Part shown: one piece after another, positions 9,026 to 18,174 of the stretch
How the letters are laid out: every line of letters starts with the position of its first letter
Position numbering within the stretch: the first letter of the stretch is position 1
Assembly (NCBI GenBank): GCA_004362315.1
Contig: SNWL01000007.1
Span: 124,001 to 188,000 of the forward strand
DNA length: 64,000 nucleotides
Direction of reading: 5' to 3'
From: Mycobacterium sp. BK086
GTDB lineage: Bacteria > Actinomycetota > Actinomycetes > Mycobacteriales > Mycobacteriaceae
Notes under the pieces: generated by a model
What the model saw: the letters and a program-made list of their open reading frames with translations, nothing else
Databases searched by the model: none
What the model was told of the DNA's origin: nothing
Position numbers and translations under genes: made by a program

Positions 9026-10393
9026 TCAGCCGGCCAGTAGCCGATCCGCGCTGCGGATCGCCAGCGCCGCCCCGGTGAGCGTCGGGTTGACCGCCAACGC
9101 ATTCGGAATGACGCCGACCGTGGCCAGGTAGAGGTTCTCGGCGCCCCACACCTGCCCGAACTCATCGGTGACACAGGTGCCGTCGTCGCGGGAACCCATG
9201 CGACAGGTGCCCATGACATGCGCGAAGCCCAGCGTCATCCACTGCGGTTCGAGACCGGCGCGGAAGCGACCCAGTGCGGTGCTCAGCTCCTGCTGATCGG
9301 CAACCGCCGCGGCCATCCGGGCCTGATCGGCCTCGCGCAGTGGGACATCGAAGCGCACGGAGCCGTCATCGGTGATGGTCATCGTGTTGTCGGGGTGATT
9401 GTCGACCGGGCAGAAGGTCTGCATCTCGACGAGTCGTTCCGCGGGCACGTCGACATCGGGCGGTGCCGGCGGCACCGGATTGGTGTCGCGCAGCACCATC
9501 GTGTTCCACGGTGCGCCGGGCGCCGGCGGGATCCACAGCCGCGGCGGCAGATCACCGGGGTCACCGCATAGCGACGGATCGAGCACCAGCTGTGAATACA
9601 GCACCGGATGGTAGGTCAGGTAGCGGCCCAGTGCCGGTGGTCGAATTCCCGAGCGGTGCAGCAGTATTGGCGTATCGAAGGCGCCCGCGGCCACCACCAC
9701 CGCCGAGGTCTCCATCGTCGTGCCGCCGGCGAGCCGCACGGCACGCACGCGGCCCTGCTCGACGATGACGCGCTGCACGTCGCCGAAGTCGATCCGGACT
9801 CCGGTACCGGCGAGAATATCGCTGGTGGCGACGTAGTGGATGGTGGCGGGATCGACGAGGCGGCGGGCAGGAGCGGAGCGACCCGGGATATCGACAAGGT
9901 GACCGGCCATCGGCTGTGCGCGGATCTCGCGGCCCGCCGTGGCGAGCGTCGGACCGAGTCGGTCCAGGATGCGTTGCTGGCGAACCGATCCGGCGAACGT
10001 GTCGTCGGCGACGCCCAGATAGCGCTCCGCATCGTCGAGGTAGCGGTCCCACTCGGCGTCCGACAGGAGCCCGCCGCGCTCGGGCGCCGTGGGCCGTGGG
10101 CAGTTGTTGGTCCACAGCACGCCCTGCCCGCCGACGGCGGCGGTGACACAGGCACCCGGCAAGCCGGGCGGCGCGGCCGCGTCGTCGAAATAGCGGAAAT
10201 CCGAGGCGATTCCCGCGAAGTACGAATCCGGTTCGCGGGTAAACCGGGCCTGGTTGCGCACATGCGAACCTGGCGGATCGGAGATCGCCGGCCCGGATTC
10301 CAGTACTGTCACAGCCCGGCCGGCCTCGGCGATCCGGCGCGCGACGACGGCCCCGATCGGGCCGCTGCCGACCACCACCACTGGGCTCTCCAC
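9026..10393 (-). CDS. GMC-family FAD oxidoreductase
   Basis: 455 residues. The N-terminal dinucleotide-binding motif is VVVGSGPIGAVVARR. A GGQGVLW stretch resembles the GMC flavin site, and the C terminus has the GMC_oxred_C signature AHVMGTCRMG followed by NALAVNPTLTGAALA. Members oxidise alcohol groups (sugars, sterols, choline) using FAD and oxygen or another acceptor. The substrate is not evident. The gene converges on the small secreted protein with a 5-bp gap. The neighbouring small secreted paralogue at 10418-10744 runs in the same direction upstream. Confidence 0.85.
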   Translation of the reverse strand: MESPVVVVGSGPIGAVVARRIAEAGRAVTVLESGPAISDPPGSHVRNQARFTREPDSYFAGIASDFRYFDDAAAPPGLPGACVTAAVGGQGVLWTNNCPRPTAPERGGLLSDAEWDRYLDDAERYLGVADDTFAGSVRQQRILDRLGPTLATAGREIRAQPMAGHLVDIPGRSAPARRLVDPATIHYVATSDILAGTGVRIDFGDVQRVIVEQGRVRAVRLAGGTTMETSAVVVAAGAFDTPILLHRSGIRPPALGRYLTYHPVLYSQLVLDPSLCGDPGDLPPRLWIPPAPGAPWNTMVLRDTNPVPPAPPDVDVPAERLVEMQTFCPVDNHPDNTMTITDDGSVRFDVPLREADQARMAAAVADQQELSTALGRFRAGLEPQWMTLGFAHVMGTCRMGSRDDGTCVTDEFGQVWGAENLYLATVGVIPNALAVNPTLTGAALAIRSADRLLAG

Positions 10394-10417
10394 GGCGATG
10401 AGGATAGGTCGTCGTGC

Positions 10418-10744
10418 CTATCGGCGGGAGCAGTTCAACGACACCGTGATCGTGCGATTGACCACGATCGGCACCAGGATGTCACGGCCGCGGCCGCGGT
10501 CGATCTCCACCAGCTGAGTTTGATTCTGGGGATTGCGAACACTGGTGACGGTGCATTGATCCAGCGGTGCGGACCCGACCCGGTCGATCTTGACGTCAAA
10601 GCCCTGTGCCTCCAGTTGGCCGATCGTGACGACCGCCGACTCCGCGTGCACCGGGCTCGCGAGACTCAGCAGCAGTCCGAGCGCCGCGGTCGCGCCGGCA
10701 GCGGTCACCGCGAGGTGATATGTGAGAGTGCGGGTCAGTGCCAT
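10418..10744 (-). CDS. Small secreted protein, paralogue A
   Basis: 108 residues from an ATG preceded by AGGAGG. A signal peptide ends ASPVHA. The mature domain has IGQLEAQGFDVKIDRVG, QCTVTSVRNP and a terminal TVSLNC. It shares this pattern and two conserved Cys with the proteins at 10958-11248 and 25220-25531. It is probably a small disulfide-bonded exported protein; function unknown. It lies 24 bp upstream of the GMC gene and diverges from paralogue B. Confidence 0.8.
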   Translation of the reverse strand: MALTRTLTYHLAVTAAGATAALGLLLSLASPVHAESAVVTIGQLEAQGFDVKIDRVGSAPLDQCTVTSVRNPQNQTQLVEIDRGRGRDILVPIVVNRTITVSLNCSRR

Positions 10745-10833
10745 TGTGAAACCTCCTGTGCGGGCGAGCCATTGCGCTCGCGACTCCGTGATGACTTCGA
10801 GAATCGCGGCACGGCGCACTCGCGGCTTGGAGG

Positions 10834-10916
10834 TTCTGTGGAGATTGGCTGGAGATCGGCGACCGGCGCGCACCCGGGGATCCAGCGGGCGAAATCTCCA
10901 CCGAATCTCCACGGAA
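10834..10916. promoter_or_regulatory. Symmetric operator of four phased heptamers
   Basis: Two 23-bp arms (10834-10856 and 10894-10916) form an inverted repeat matching at 20 of 23 positions across a 37-bp spacer. Each arm contains two copies of TGGAGAT spaced exactly 11 bp apart (10839, 10850; complement at 10894, 10905). Helical phasing of direct repeats is typical of OmpR-type response-regulator sites. The element lies between divergent paralogues A and B and could control both. The regulator is unknown. Confidence 0.6.
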
Positions 10917-10957
10917 TGTCCAAGTACGCGGGCACGATGCGCGGCGATGCTGTGGCC

Positions 10958-11248
10958 ATGAAAACACTCGTCATCACCACGGGCGGAGCCGCGATCGTCG
11001 CCGCCACCGCCCTCACCCTGGCCCCAGCCGCATCCGCCGTCCCGCTGGAGGGTGGCCCGGCCGATGTCGTCGTCTCGACGCTTCAGGCGCGCGGTTTCAC
11101 CGTGCAGATCAACGGATCGGTCCCCAACGGTTTGTCCCGGTGCACCGTCACCAGCATCAACGGTCTGCGGGGAACCGAGGACGGGGGAGAACCCATCGAC
11201 CGCGACATCGCGACGACGGTGTTCGTCTCGGTCGATTGCCTGCACTGA
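10958..11248 (+). CDS. Small secreted protein, paralogue B
   Basis: 96 residues from the ATG at 10958; an in-frame ATG at 10937 is possible, and neither has a strong ribosome site. The signal peptide ends PAASAVP. The mature part has VVSTLQARGFTVQING, SRCTVTSINGL and a terminal VSVDC, matching paralogues A and C in order and in the two Cys. It is transcribed away from paralogue A across the heptamer operator. Function unknown. Confidence 0.75.
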   Translation: MKTLVITTGGAAIVAATALTLAPAASAVPLEGGPADVVVSTLQARGFTVQINGSVPNGLSRCTVTSINGLRGTEDGGEPIDRDIATTVFVSVDCLH

Positions 11249-11267
11249 TCGCGGGCGGACGCCCCCG

Positions 11268-11540
11268 CTACTGGTTGCGCGAAGCCAGCCCGGCGGGGGC
11301 GTGCCCGATCGCCCGGTGGATCGCGTCGGCAAGGGCCAGCGCGCTCTCCTCGGTGAGCTCGAGAGCCACCCGTGCCGCCGGTCCCAGGGCCGGATTGAGC
11401 ACGTCGATGTTGACCGTGTGGGTGTATGGGGCGTGCACGGCGTGGTCGATATAGACCGTGGCCCGGTCGGCGCCGAACCATCCGGTGGCGCCCTTGCCGC
11501 TGCCCTCGATGACGACGCGTTCGGTGAGATAGGTGCACAT
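11268..11540 (-). CDS. DUF6295 family protein
   Basis: 90 residues beginning MCTYLTERVVIEGSGKGATGWF and containing ATVYIDHAVHAPYTHTVNID, which I recognise as the small actinobacterial DUF6295 family (often starting MCT). It is cytosolic with no signal peptide; function unknown. It starts 12 bp after the dienelactone hydrolase stop, so the two probably form an operon. Confidence 0.75.
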   Translation of the reverse strand: MCTYLTERVVIEGSGKGATGWFGADRATVYIDHAVHAPYTHTVNIDVLNPALGPAARVALELTEESALALADAIHRAIGHAPAGLASRNQ

Positions 11541-11552
11541 TGTTTGGCGGAC

Positions 11553-12308
11553 CTAGCCTTTCAGGTGAGTGGCGAAGAAATAATCGATGTGGCGCCAGCC
11601 ATCCACCGCCGCCTCGACGCGATATGCCGGCCGGTCGACGGAGAAGAACGAGTGCCCGGCGCCCTCGTAGCTGTGGAACTCGTGCGGCTTGCCCAGCCGG
11701 GTCAGCTCGGCGTCCAGGGTGGCCACCGCTTCCGGCGTCGGGAACCTGTCCTCGGCGCCGAACAGTCCGAGCATCGGGGCGCTCAGATGTGGCGCCAATT
11801 CGAGGATCGGCTTCATCGTCTTGGGCATCCCTTCGGGCGGGTCCTCGACGATGAACGCGCCGTAGCAGTTCACCACGGCGTCGAAGGGCAGGGAGCACGC
11901 CGCCAGAAAAGCGTGCCGCCCGCCCGAGCAGTGTCCGATGACGCCGAACTTCCCGTTCGCCCCGGGCAGCCCGCCCAGATGGGCCACCGCGCCAGCGACA
12001 TCGCCGACCAGCCGTTCGTCCGGGACACCGCCCGCGGCCCTTGAGGCTGCTGCGGCGTCGTCGGGATCGGCGCCGGGCGCCTCGCGCGAGTACAGGTTGG
12101 GGCAGACGACGTGATAGCCGGTGACGGCGAGCCGACGGGCGAATTCCTTGGTCTCGCGGTCGTAACCCGGCATGTGGTGGATCCAGACGATCCCGCCCCG
12201 GGAGCCGTCGGCCAACGGGCCGGCCCGGTAGGCCTCGATCTCGTCGCCGCCGTGCCCGGTGATCGTGATCGTCTCCGCGCGAATCGCATCCGAGCCAGAT
12301 CGAGTCAT
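11553..12308 (-). CDS. Dienelactone hydrolase family protein
   Basis: 251 residues from the ATG at 12308. An alpha/beta-hydrolase with nucleophile C127 in GVIGHCSGG (the Cys nucleophile typical of dienelactone hydrolases), acid in FGAEDRFP and His in GAGHSFFS. Family members open dienelactones during chloroaromatic breakdown, but many act on other esters, so the substrate is open. An upstream in-frame ATG (12362) would overlap the divergent DUF427 gene. Forms an operon with the DUF6295 gene. Confidence 0.85.
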   Translation of the reverse strand: MTRSGSDAIRAETITITGHGGDEIEAYRAGPLADGSRGGIVWIHHMPGYDRETKEFARRLAVTGYHVVCPNLYSREAPGADPDDAAAASRAAGGVPDERLVGDVAGAVAHLGGLPGANGKFGVIGHCSGGRHAFLAACSLPFDAVVNCYGAFIVEDPPEGMPKTMKPILELAPHLSAPMLGLFGAEDRFPTPEAVATLDAELTRLGKPHEFHSYEGAGHSFFSVDRPAYRVEAAVDGWRHIDYFFATHLKG

Positions 12309-12354
12309 TGGGTCATCATGGAAGGTGACGTGATCCACGGCAAGGGAGTCCAGC

Positions 12355-13149
12355 GTGAGCACAGCATCCGAGCAGCCCGTAAGCGACTACCCGCAGGCCG
12401 CCGCCGCCCGGGGCCGCATTGAGCCCTCGCCTCGCCGGGTCCGTGGTTTCCTGGGCAGCCAGCTGGTTTTCGACACCACCTCGGCCCGCTATGTCTGGGA
12501 GACGCCGTACTACCCGCAGTACTACATCCCGCGGGCCGACGTCTCCGACGAGTTCTTGCGCGACGAGGACCACCCGCAGCACGTGCAGTTCGGTGCATCC
12601 CGGATGTTCACCGTGGCGGGGGAGTCGGAGACGCACCCTTCGGCGGCGCGGGTGTTCGATGACGGCGACGGCCCGGTCGCGGGATTCGTGCGCTTCGACT
12701 GGTCGGCCCTGAGTTGGTTCGAGGAGGACGAGCCGGTCTACGGCCACCCCCGTAACCCCTATGTCCGGGTGGATGTGCTTCGGTCCCATCGGCACGTCAG
12801 GGTCGAACTGAACGGTGTGTTGCTGGCAGACACGACGAGCCCCGTATTGCTGTTCGAAACCGGCCTGCCGACGAGGTACTACATCGACCAGACCGACGTC
12901 GCGTTCTCCCATCTCGAGCCGTCCGACACGCAGACACTGTGTCCGTACAAGGGCGTGACGTCGCAGTACTGGTCGGTTCGGGTGGGTGAGCGGGTAGCAG
13001 AGACAGCACATAAGGACCTGGCCTGGACCTATCGCACCCCGCTGCCGGCAGTGGCGGCGATCGCCAACATGGTCGCGTTCTACAACGAGAAGCTCGACAT
13101 CGCCGTCGATGGAAGATTTCTGGACCGGGCGCACACCCATTTTTCCTAG
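12355..13149 (+). CDS. Tandem DUF427 protein
   Basis: 264 residues from a GTG. Two DUF427 modules: one near 35-125 (VFDTTSARYVWETPYYPQYY), and a second near 135-250 (RVELNGVLLADTTSPVLLFE, then YWSVRVGE, then AWTYRTPLP and FYNEKLDI). DUF427 proteins are small beta folds of unknown biochemical role, common in actinobacteria. It is divergent from the dienelactone hydrolase, and the 5' ends are only 46 bp apart, so the promoters must overlap. Confidence 0.8.
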   Translation: MSTASEQPVSDYPQAAAARGRIEPSPRRVRGFLGSQLVFDTTSARYVWETPYYPQYYIPRADVSDEFLRDEDHPQHVQFGASRMFTVAGESETHPSAARVFDDGDGPVAGFVRFDWSALSWFEEDEPVYGHPRNPYVRVDVLRSHRHVRVELNGVLLADTTSPVLLFETGLPTRYYIDQTDVAFSHLEPSDTQTLCPYKGVTSQYWSVRVGERVAETAHKDLAWTYRTPLPAVAAIANMVAFYNEKLDIAVDGRFLDRAHTHFS

Positions 13150-13220
13150 GCGATGCTTGCACAATCAGCAATCGGAGCAAAGATTTGGGCTTTGGTTCGC
13201 TCTCGTTGCAAAAATCGTCC

Positions 13221-13226
13221 TATACT
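13221..13226 (+). promoter_or_regulatory. Possible -10 element
   Basis: TATACT, 71 bp before the GGDEF gene start, in a locally AT-rich stretch. No convincing -35 partner is present at the usual spacing, so this is only a weak promoter guess. Confidence 0.25.
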
Positions 13227-13297
13227 TTGCCAGGACTCGCCGTCAAAAAGCGACATGAGTTGCGACCTTGGGGGCGCGGGGGCTGCCGGAGGTACTC

Positions 13298-14359
13298 ATG
13301 ACGGTCGATGTCTCGATCGAAGCGGACTACACGCAACGTATGGAGCGGCTACTCCAAGCCGTGCAGGAATTGTCGCTGGCGCGCAGCCTGCCGGAAATCC
13401 AGGTGGTCGTGCGGACCGCGGCCCGCGAGCTGACCGGGTGTGACGGAGCATCCTTCGTGCTCAAGGACAACGGGTACTGCTTCTACGCCGACGAGGACGC
13501 CATCGCTCCGCTCTGGAAGGGCAATCGCTTTCCCCTGGAGAACTGCGTCAGCGGGTGGGCGATGCATCACCGTGAGTCGGTGGTGATCCCGGACATCTAC
13601 GTCGACGACCGCGTCCCCCACGACGCCTACCGGCCCACGTTCGTCAAGAGCATGGTGATGGTCCCGATTCGCAAGGTCGACCCAATCGGGGCGATCGGCA
13701 ACTACTGGGCCCATCCGCGCGAAGCGACCGAGAGGGAGGTCTTCCTGCTACAGGCACTGGCCGACTCGACGTCCGTCGCGATGGAGAACGTGGCGCTCTA
13801 CGCCGAGCTCGAACAGCGGGTGCAGGACCGCACCGCCGAACTGGAAAAGGCCAACGACGAGATCCACAAGCTCTCGATCACCGACGAACTGACCGGGCTG
13901 AACAACCGGCGCGGTTTCTACCTGAGATCGGATGCGGCACTGCATGCAACCCGGCGGCAGGGTGGCTCCTGTCTGCTGGTGTTCCTCGACGTCGACGGTC
14001 TGAAGCTGGTCAACGACGCGCAGGGGCACGAGATGGGTGACGCGCTGCTGGCCGACGTCGCTGATCTGCTCACCGGCACGTTGCGCGAGTCCGACGTCAT
14101 CGCCCGTATCGGCGGCGACGAGTTCTGCGTCCTGATCATCGAACCGGATTGCGATCAGGCGGCGCTCCGCAACCGTCTGCTCGCTGCCTTCGGACAGTTC
14201 AACGAAAACAACGACCGGACTTACATGCTGTCGGCCAGCATTGGCATGGTTCCCGTGCAGCCGGCCGATCAAGACACCATCGACGAACTGCTGTCCCGCG
14301 CCGACGAGCTGATGTACGAGGAGAAGAAGGGCAAGCCGACCTCACGTCGGCCTGCCTGA
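13298..14359 (+). CDS. GAF-GGDEF diguanylate cyclase
   Basis: 353 residues; ATG 13298 is chosen for the GGAGGT just upstream. An N-terminal GAF domain (about 20-170, GNRFPLENCVSGWAM) is followed by a short coiled coil (ELEQRVQDRTAELEKAND) and a GGDEF domain. The active motif GGDEF is intact at 272-276, and an inhibitory I-site RESD sits at 263-266, five residues upstream. It should therefore make cyclic di-GMP from GTP and be product-inhibited, with a signal sensed by GAF. No EAL domain is present. No transmembrane segment, so it is cytosolic. Confidence 0.9.
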   Translation: MTVDVSIEADYTQRMERLLQAVQELSLARSLPEIQVVVRTAARELTGCDGASFVLKDNGYCFYADEDAIAPLWKGNRFPLENCVSGWAMHHRESVVIPDIYVDDRVPHDAYRPTFVKSMVMVPIRKVDPIGAIGNYWAHPREATEREVFLLQALADSTSVAMENVALYAELEQRVQDRTAELEKANDEIHKLSITDELTGLNNRRGFYLRSDAALHATRRQGGSCLLVFLDVDGLKLVNDAQGHEMGDALLADVADLLTGTLRESDVIARIGGDEFCVLIIEPDCDQAALRNRLLAAFGQFNENNDRTYMLSASIGMVPVQPADQDTIDELLSRADELMYEEKKGKPTSRRPA

Positions 14360-14362
14360 TCC

Positions 14363-14785
14363 TCAGTCGTCGGTGACGGTCAGCTTGACGTCGATATTGC
14401 CCCGGGTGGCGTTGGAGTACGGGCACACCTGATGGGCTTTCTCGGCCAGCGCGACGGCGGCTTCGTGGTCGACGTTCGGTAGCACCACTTCGAGCTCGAC
14501 GGCCAGGACGAAACCGCCGGCGTCGTTGCTGCCCAGCGAAACCTTCGCTCCCACAGCCGAATCCGTGACATCAGCCTTCTCCTGGCGGGCAACCAGCCGC
14601 AAGGCGGAGTGATAGCAGGCGGCATAGCCGACGGCGAACAGCTGCTCGGGATTGGTCCCGACGCCCGAACCGCCAAGTTCCTTCTGGATGCTCAGATCGA
14701 GGTCGAGCTTGCCGTCGGAGGTGCGCCCGTGGCCATCGCGGCCCTCGCCGGTGGCCAGTGCCTCCGCGACGTACAGAACATTCAT
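14363..14785 (-). CDS. ohr: Organic hydroperoxide resistance protein Ohr
   Basis: 140 residues from an ATG with AGAAGGGAAA upstream, the normal Ohr length. An OsmC/Ohr fold with the redox pair C57 (GYAACYHSAL) and C121 (HQVCPYSNATRGN) and the N-terminal Ala-Thr-Gly-Glu-Gly motif. It reduces organic hydroperoxides using dithiol (lipoyl) electrons in the cytosol. It lies 31 bp downstream of a secreted-protein gene in the same direction and converges closely on the cyclase gene. No MarR/OhrR regulator is beside it. Confidence 0.9.
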   Translation of the reverse strand: MNVLYVAEALATGEGRDGHGRTSDGKLDLDLSIQKELGGSGVGTNPEQLFAVGYAACYHSALRLVARQEKADVTDSAVGAKVSLGSNDAGGFVLAVELEVVLPNVDHEAAVALAEKAHQVCPYSNATRGNIDVKLTVTDD

Positions 14786-14816
14786 GCCGTTTCCCTTCTG
14801 GGTTGGTTGCTCGACG

Positions 14817-15275
14817 TTAGAAACCGCTGGCTTGCCAGGAATCATCCGGGTAGGGCGGAACCGTGCCTGCGAAGGCGCCGTCGGTGATCGCGCACAGCAC
14901 GTTGTCGATCGTGCCGGCGTTGGCCTTGGGGATCACGGTGCCGTCGTCGGCGACGCGCGCGACGACGGCTTGCCAGAAGTAGGTGATGCCGCCGTGCTCG
15001 TACCAGAGGAACCAATCCTTGTCGCGGTGGCCGGCGCGGATCAGCCGCCGAAACGGCAGCGACGGGTCGTCCACGTCGTCCGTGCTGTTGAAGGGCGCGC
15101 CGATGTCGGCGATCGGCCCGATCATCGTTTTCAACGGGGCCGGGAGCTGTCCCAGACCCGACACGTCGGTGACCGGCGTGCTCAGCTGGCAATTGGTGTC
15201 GGGTGCCGCGCCGGCTGGGGCCGCGGCCGTCGTCGCAACGATGAGCCCGGCGATACCCGCGACGAATGCCTTCAT
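14817..15275 (-). CDS. Secreted protein of unknown function
   Basis: 152 residues. A signal peptide (MKAFVAGIAGLIVATTAAAPAGA) precedes a mature domain with two Cys (TNCQLSTPV and NVLCAITDG) and an aromatic patch DWFLWYEHGGITYFWQA. I recognise the general type of mycobacterial exported proteins, but no defined family. It is upstream of ohr with a short gap and may share its transcript. Confidence 0.7.
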   Translation of the reverse strand: MKAFVAGIAGLIVATTAAAPAGAAPDTNCQLSTPVTDVSGLGQLPAPLKTMIGPIADIGAPFNSTDDVDDPSLPFRRLIRAGHRDKDWFLWYEHGGITYFWQAVVARVADDGTVIPKANAGTIDNVLCAITDGAFAGTVPPYPDDSWQASGF

Positions 15276-15347
15276 CGAAGCCAACCTACGCGTCCCTTGC
15301 CCGGATGTCTGTGGCTCGACACTTTCCACGCGGCACTCGGCGGATAG

Positions 15348-16121
15348 TCAGAGGACCTTCGACAGAAACTCCTGCAGCCGAGGGCTTTTGGGGTTGCCGA
15401 ACACTTCGTCAGGGGAGTCGTCCTCGACAATGTTGCCGTCGGCCATGAAGATCACTCGCGAGGACACCTCCCTGGCGAAGCCCATCTCATGGGTGACCAC
15501 CACCATCGTCATGCCGCCCTCGGCCAGGTCGCGCAGCACCTGCAGCACGTCGCCGACCATCTCAGGGTCCAACGCGCTGGTGGCCTCGTCGAACAACATG
15601 ATCGATGGACCCATCGCCAACGCGCGGGCGATCGCGACGCGCTGCTTCTGGCCACCCGACAGCGTGGACGGCTTCACGTTGGCCTTCTCGGCCAGTCCGA
15701 CCTGACTCAGAAGTTCCATTGCCTTCTTCTCGGCGGCCGCCTTGTCCATCTTCTTGGTCGTCAGCGGCGCCAGCGTGACGTTCTGCAGCACGGTCATGTG
15801 CGGGAACAGATTGAAGTGCTGGAACACCATGCCGATGTGTTGGCGCACCTTGTCCAAATCGACCTTGCGGTCGGTGAGGTCGAACTTGTCGACGACCACC
15901 TTGCCCGCGGTGATGTCCTCCAACTTGTTCAGGCAGCGCAGAAACGTCGACTTCCCGGACCCGGACGGGCCGATGACGCACACCACCTCACCCTGCTTGA
16001 TATCGGTGGTGATGCCGTCGAGGACGACCAGCTCGCCGAACGCCTTCTTGAGATTCTCGATGTGGATCATCACCGTCCCTGCGGGTTCGGCCGCAGCGGA
16101 ATCGGGAACGAGGTTGGTCAT
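15348..16121 (-). CDS. Polar amino-acid ABC transporter ATPase (GlnQ-like)
   Basis: 257 residues. Walker [10 protein letters not shown], a Q-loop in [15 protein letters not shown], signature [15 protein letters not shown], Walker [15 protein letters not shown] and a switch His in VTHEMGF. This is the ATPase of a PAAT-family amino-acid importer. Its ATG overlaps the stop of the upstream permease gene by 4 nt (ATGA), so the two are translationally coupled. Confidence 0.92.
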   Translation of the reverse strand: MTNLVPDSAAAEPAGTVMIHIENLKKAFGELVVLDGITTDIKQGEVVCVIGPSGSGKSTFLRCLNKLEDITAGKVVVDKFDLTDRKVDLDKVRQHIGMVFQHFNLFPHMTVLQNVTLAPLTTKKMDKAAAEKKAMELLSQVGLAEKANVKPSTLSGGQKQRVAIARALAMGPSIMLFDEATSALDPEMVGDVLQVLRDLAEGGMTMVVVTHEMGFAREVSSRVIFMADGNIVEDDSPDEVFGNPKSPRLQEFLSKVL

Positions 16122-17587
16122 TTCACGATCCTTTTCTCAAGGCGGTCCGAGAGTTTGGTGAGTGCCATGATGACGATGAAGTAGATGATGCCGATGATCA
16201 GCCACATCTCGAATGACTTGTAGTTGCCTGCGATGATGATGCGCCCGGTCTGGGTCAACTCCGCGATCCCGATCACTGACAGGATCGAGGTGTCCTTCAG
16301 CGTGATCACGAACTGGTTGATGTACGACGGGATCATCGTCCGGATAGCCTGCGGCAGAATGACTTTCCGCATCGTCGGCAGGTAGCCGATGCCGAGGCTG
16401 CGAGCCGCTTCCATCTGTCCCTTGTCGACGGATTGGATACCGCCGCGGACGATCTCGGTCATGTAGGCGCCGGCATTGAGTGACAGCGTGATGACGCCTG
16501 CCGTCAACGCCGACATCTGGAAATCGAGGGCTGTCGGGATTCCGAAGTAGATGAAGAAGGCCTGCACCAGTAGTGGTGTGCCACGGAAGATGTCGACGAA
16601 CGTCGTGCCGATGCCCCGCAGCACGATCGACCGCGACACCCGCAACAGACCGAAGATGATGCCGAGAATCAGTGCGAAGAAGATCGAGATGACCGTCAGG
16701 AATACGGTCATCTTCAGGCCCTCGAGCAGCAGTGGGTAAGTGCTCTTGATCAGGCCGAAGTACGAGGTGTCGTCGGTGTTGGCCTTCTCACTGAGGTAGG
16801 TGTTGATGATTTCGTCGTAGCGGCCGGATTTCTTGAGGTTGTCCAGGCCGGCATTGAATTTCTCGAGCAACTCGGCGTTGCGGCCCTTGTTCACCGCGAA
16901 GCCGTAACCCGTCGGGTCCTCCTTGGGTCCCACGGTCTTGAATCCGCTGCCCTGCGCGATGTTGTAGAGCAGAACGGGGTAGTCCTCGAAGGCTGCCTGC
17001 GAGTTGCCGGTCTTCACCTCGTCGAACATCGAGGACGAATCCGCGAACGAGACCACCTGGAAGCCGTACTTGTCCTTGATCGAGTTGGCGAACGTCGCGC
17101 CCTGGGTTCCGTTCTTGACCGCGACCTTCTTGCCGCGCAAGTCCTCGTAGGACTTGATGTCGTTGTTGTTCTTCAGCACCGCCATCTGGATACCGGACTC
17201 GAAGTACGGTTCGGAGAAGTCGAAGACCTGCTTGCGCTTGTCGGTGATCGACATGCCGGCGATCACGCCGTCGACCTGATTGGCCTGTACGGCCTGCAGC
17301 GCGGCGTCGAAGCCGAGCGGCTTGATGTCCACCGTGAACTTCTGATCATCGGCGATCGCGCGGATGAGGTCCATGTCGATCCCGACGAATTTGCCTTGCT
17401 TGTCTTGGAATTCGAACGGCGCGAAGGTGGTGTCGGTCGCGATCGTGTAGTTTTCACCGTCAGCCGACGCCCTGGCGGGGGCAAAGAAATTGGCGGCAAA
17501 CACCATCAGCAGGGCGGCCACTGCCACGGTGGCAGCAGTCCACCCTGTCGCTCGTCGAGAAATTCGCCGTAACCATCTGGTTGGCAT
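16118..17587 (-). CDS. Fused substrate-binding protein and permease of an amino-acid ABC importer
   Basis: 489 residues from the ATG at 17587, which has GGGAGGGAA upstream. An N-terminal signal/anchor is followed by a type II periplasmic binding domain (about 45-270: [36 protein letters not shown]). A permease domain (about 290-489) carries the EAA loop ([23 protein letters not shown]). The binding domain stays tethered to the membrane, as in GlnPQ-type systems. Likely substrates are polar amino acids (Gln/Glu/Asp type), inferred from family. It pairs with the ATPase at 15348-16121. Confidence 0.9.
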   Translation of the reverse strand: MPTRWLRRISRRATGWTAATVAVAALLMVFAANFFAPARASADGENYTIATDTTFAPFEFQDKQGKFVGIDMDLIRAIADDQKFTVDIKPLGFDAALQAVQANQVDGVIAGMSITDKRKQVFDFSEPYFESGIQMAVLKNNNDIKSYEDLRGKKVAVKNGTQGATFANSIKDKYGFQVVSFADSSSMFDEVKTGNSQAAFEDYPVLLYNIAQGSGFKTVGPKEDPTGYGFAVNKGRNAELLEKFNAGLDNLKKSGRYDEIINTYLSEKANTDDTSYFGLIKSTYPLLLEGLKMTVFLTVISIFFALILGIIFGLLRVSRSIVLRGIGTTFVDIFRGTPLLVQAFFIYFGIPTALDFQMSALTAGVITLSLNAGAYMTEIVRGGIQSVDKGQMEAARSLGIGYLPTMRKVILPQAIRTMIPSYINQFVITLKDTSILSVIGIAELTQTGRIIIAGNYKSFEMWLIIGIIYFIVIMALTKLSDRLEKRIVK

Positions 17588-17722
17588 GCGGTTCCCTCCC
17601 ATTGCCCGATTGCTCGCGTGTGGTTCACGCTACTTCCGCGGCTCGTGGTGTGCTTGCGTTTGGCTGCGCTGTGACCCGATGTGGGTCAGGCTGAGGCGCA
17701 ACCACTGACGACGAGGAGTGCC

Positions 17723-18172
17723 ATGACTGTCCGGGGATTGACCGTCGCGGGGATCGCCACCACGTTGTGCGCAGCGCTGTCTGCCCCGGCGGCCGGCGCG
17801 ACACCTCCCGACGGCGACGCCACGCGCACCGACCTCGCCAAGGGCGCCACCGAGACGCCGGTCTCGATCACCACCGACGGCCCGACGACGCTGATCGTGC
17901 AGAGCCTCGCCCTACAACCCGGCGCCTCCAGCGGCTGGCACACCCACCCCGGCAGCGAACTGTCGGTGATCACCGGCGGCGCGGTGGCACTGCAAACCGC
18001 CACCGCGTGTGGCCCGGTGACTTACGGTGCGGGGCAGGCGGTGTTCATCCCGGCGGGTGTGCCGCACCGGGTGGCCAACCAGTCGGGATCCGAGGCGGAG
18101 GTGGTGCTCACTTACACGCTTCCCGTCGATGCTCCGGTTCGCGGGGACGCTCCCGACGCCTGCGCGAAGTAG
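17723..18172 (+). CDS. Secreted cupin-domain protein
   Basis: 149 residues; the ATG follows ACGAGGAG. The signal peptide ends PAAGA. A single cupin has the metal-binding pattern GWHTHPGSELSVITGG with a second His in GVPHRVANQ. Enzyme versus binding role is not known. The stop is 2 bp from the GTG of the following CoA-ligase-like gene, suggesting one transcript. Confidence 0.8.
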   Translation: MTVRGLTVAGIATTLCAALSAPAAGATPPDGDATRTDLAKGATETPVSITTDGPTTLIVQSLALQPGASSGWHTHPGSELSVITGGAVALQTATACGPVTYGAGQAVFIPAGVPHRVANQSGSEAEVVLTYTLPVDAPVRGDAPDACAK

Positions 18173-18174
18173 GG

